In this document: piece after piece, positions 13,273 through 13,579 of the stretch
Numbering within the stretch: position 1 is the first letter of the stretch
Layout of the letters: each line of letters opens with the position of its first letter
Assembly: GCA_027064745.1 (NCBI GenBank)
Contig: JAMOPD010000158.1
Span: forward strand, 1-13,579
DNA from: Thermococcaceae archaeon
GTDB taxonomy: Archaea; Methanobacteriota_B; Thermococci; Thermococcales; Thermococcaceae
Direction: 5' to 3'
DNA: 13,579 nt
Translations under genes and position numbers: made by a program
Notes under the pieces: generated by a model
What the model was told of the DNA's origin: nothing
What the model saw: the letters and a program-made list of their open reading frames with translations, nothing else
The model's database searches: none

Positions 13273-13579
13273 CTAATATGCCTCGACTAGAGATGGGGTC
13301 GGGTACCACCTGTGCTCCTCCACCTCGATTCTTATGTTCAAGGGCTCGAGCCTCTTATCTGGGTCAAACCCGCGCTCTATTCCCCACTTTCTCAGATGCC
13401 TGAGAACCATGCGAGCCCCCAACGTTGCCAGCGGGTAGAACGGAATCAGGAACGGGTTGTTCTTCATGACCGTGGGAAGGCCCCTGACAACTTCCCTGTA
13501 CAGGTGCCTCCAAGCGTGGTAGAGGTGCAGGAACTGGCCGTACGTTATCATCTCGTCTATGCGGTAGAACTCCTGATCC
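13273..13579 (-). CDS. Unrecognised protein, C-terminal 101 residues (5' end outside window)
   Basis: The frame is open from the window edge to a TAG at 13275-13273; codons upstream of the internal ATG at 13551 (DQEFYRIDE) continue without a stop, so the real start lies outside. The visible part is rich in aromatic and basic residues: YGQFLHLYHAWRHLYREVV, then a short hydrophobic stretch NPFLIPFYPLATLGARMVL, HLRKWGIERGFDPDKR and the end EEHRWYPTPSLVEAY. There are four histidines and no cysteines. The hydrophobic stretch is too short and mixed to be sure of a membrane segment. I do not recognise the family. It is GC-rich (31 of 60 in a sample) and is followed at 12 bases by the small ORF. Confidence 0.7.
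   Translation of the reverse strand, partial: DQEFYRIDEMITYGQFLHLYHAWRHLYREVVRGLPTVMKNNPFLIPFYPLATLGARMVLRHLRKWGIERGFDPDKRLEPLNIRIEVEEHRWYPTPSLVEAY

Noticed and set aside
13081..13290. Plus-strand open frame of 69 codons
   Set aside because: It is the reverse of the 51-residue small ORF and of the end of the right-edge gene, and is rich in Phe and Ser as expected of an antisense frame.

Overview
The window looks like a hyperthermophilic archaeon of the order Thermococcales (Thermococcus or a close relative). Most genes carry Shine-Dalgarno sequences of the GGTGA type a few bases before the start, promoters look like archaeal TATA boxes with short leaders, and several proteins are characteristic of archaea: a long-type archaeal FKBP, DUF2118, DUF515, an archaeal pilus-type secretion ATPase with two TadB/TadC-like membrane partners, a circularly permuted GTPase and a Trm14-like tRNA methyltransferase. 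No rRNA, tRNA, CRISPR array or insertion sequence was seen.

Layout. At the left edge is the N-terminal part of a multi-pass membrane protein on the minus strand, divergent from a DUF2118 protein (595-1095, +), which is followed by an FKBP peptidyl-prolyl isomerase (1149-1655, +). The FKBP gene meets, tail to tail with a 12-base overlap, a five-gene minus-strand operon of about 6.4 kb (8041 down to 1644). In order of transcription it encodes a membrane-anchored DUF515 protein, a secreted glycosylated-looking protein, a secretion ATPase, a TadB-like platform protein and a TadC-like platform protein. This is the core of a Tad/type IV pilus-like export machine with no prepilin or prepilin peptidase in view. 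It is the most interesting part of the window: the DUF515 protein carries a segment resembling the CpaB/RcpC fold and an internal duplication, the ATPase has a long disordered N-terminus with five copies of a short motif, and the secreted protein gene overlaps the ATPase gene by 62 bases.

Divergent from that operon is a plus-strand block: a small three-cysteine TIGR04076-like protein (8133-8495) that overlaps by 74 bases a ribosome-assembly-type GTPase (8422-9495), then a THUMP-domain tRNA methyltransferase (9588-10694) and a small membrane-anchored outward-facing protein (10735-11133). These are informational or housekeeping genes apart from the last.

From about 11,119 on, genes are mostly on the minus strand and clearly richer in G+C (hand counts of 35/60 in two samples, against 20/60 in the pilus operon). 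They are a fumarylacetoacetate-hydrolase-family enzyme, an HXXEE-family membrane protein, a decayed gene with frame shifts (12674-13057), a 51-residue small ORF (13105-13260) and the 3' end of an unrecognised gene that runs off the right edge. The composition change together with the decayed gene suggests a more recently exchanged or rearranged segment.
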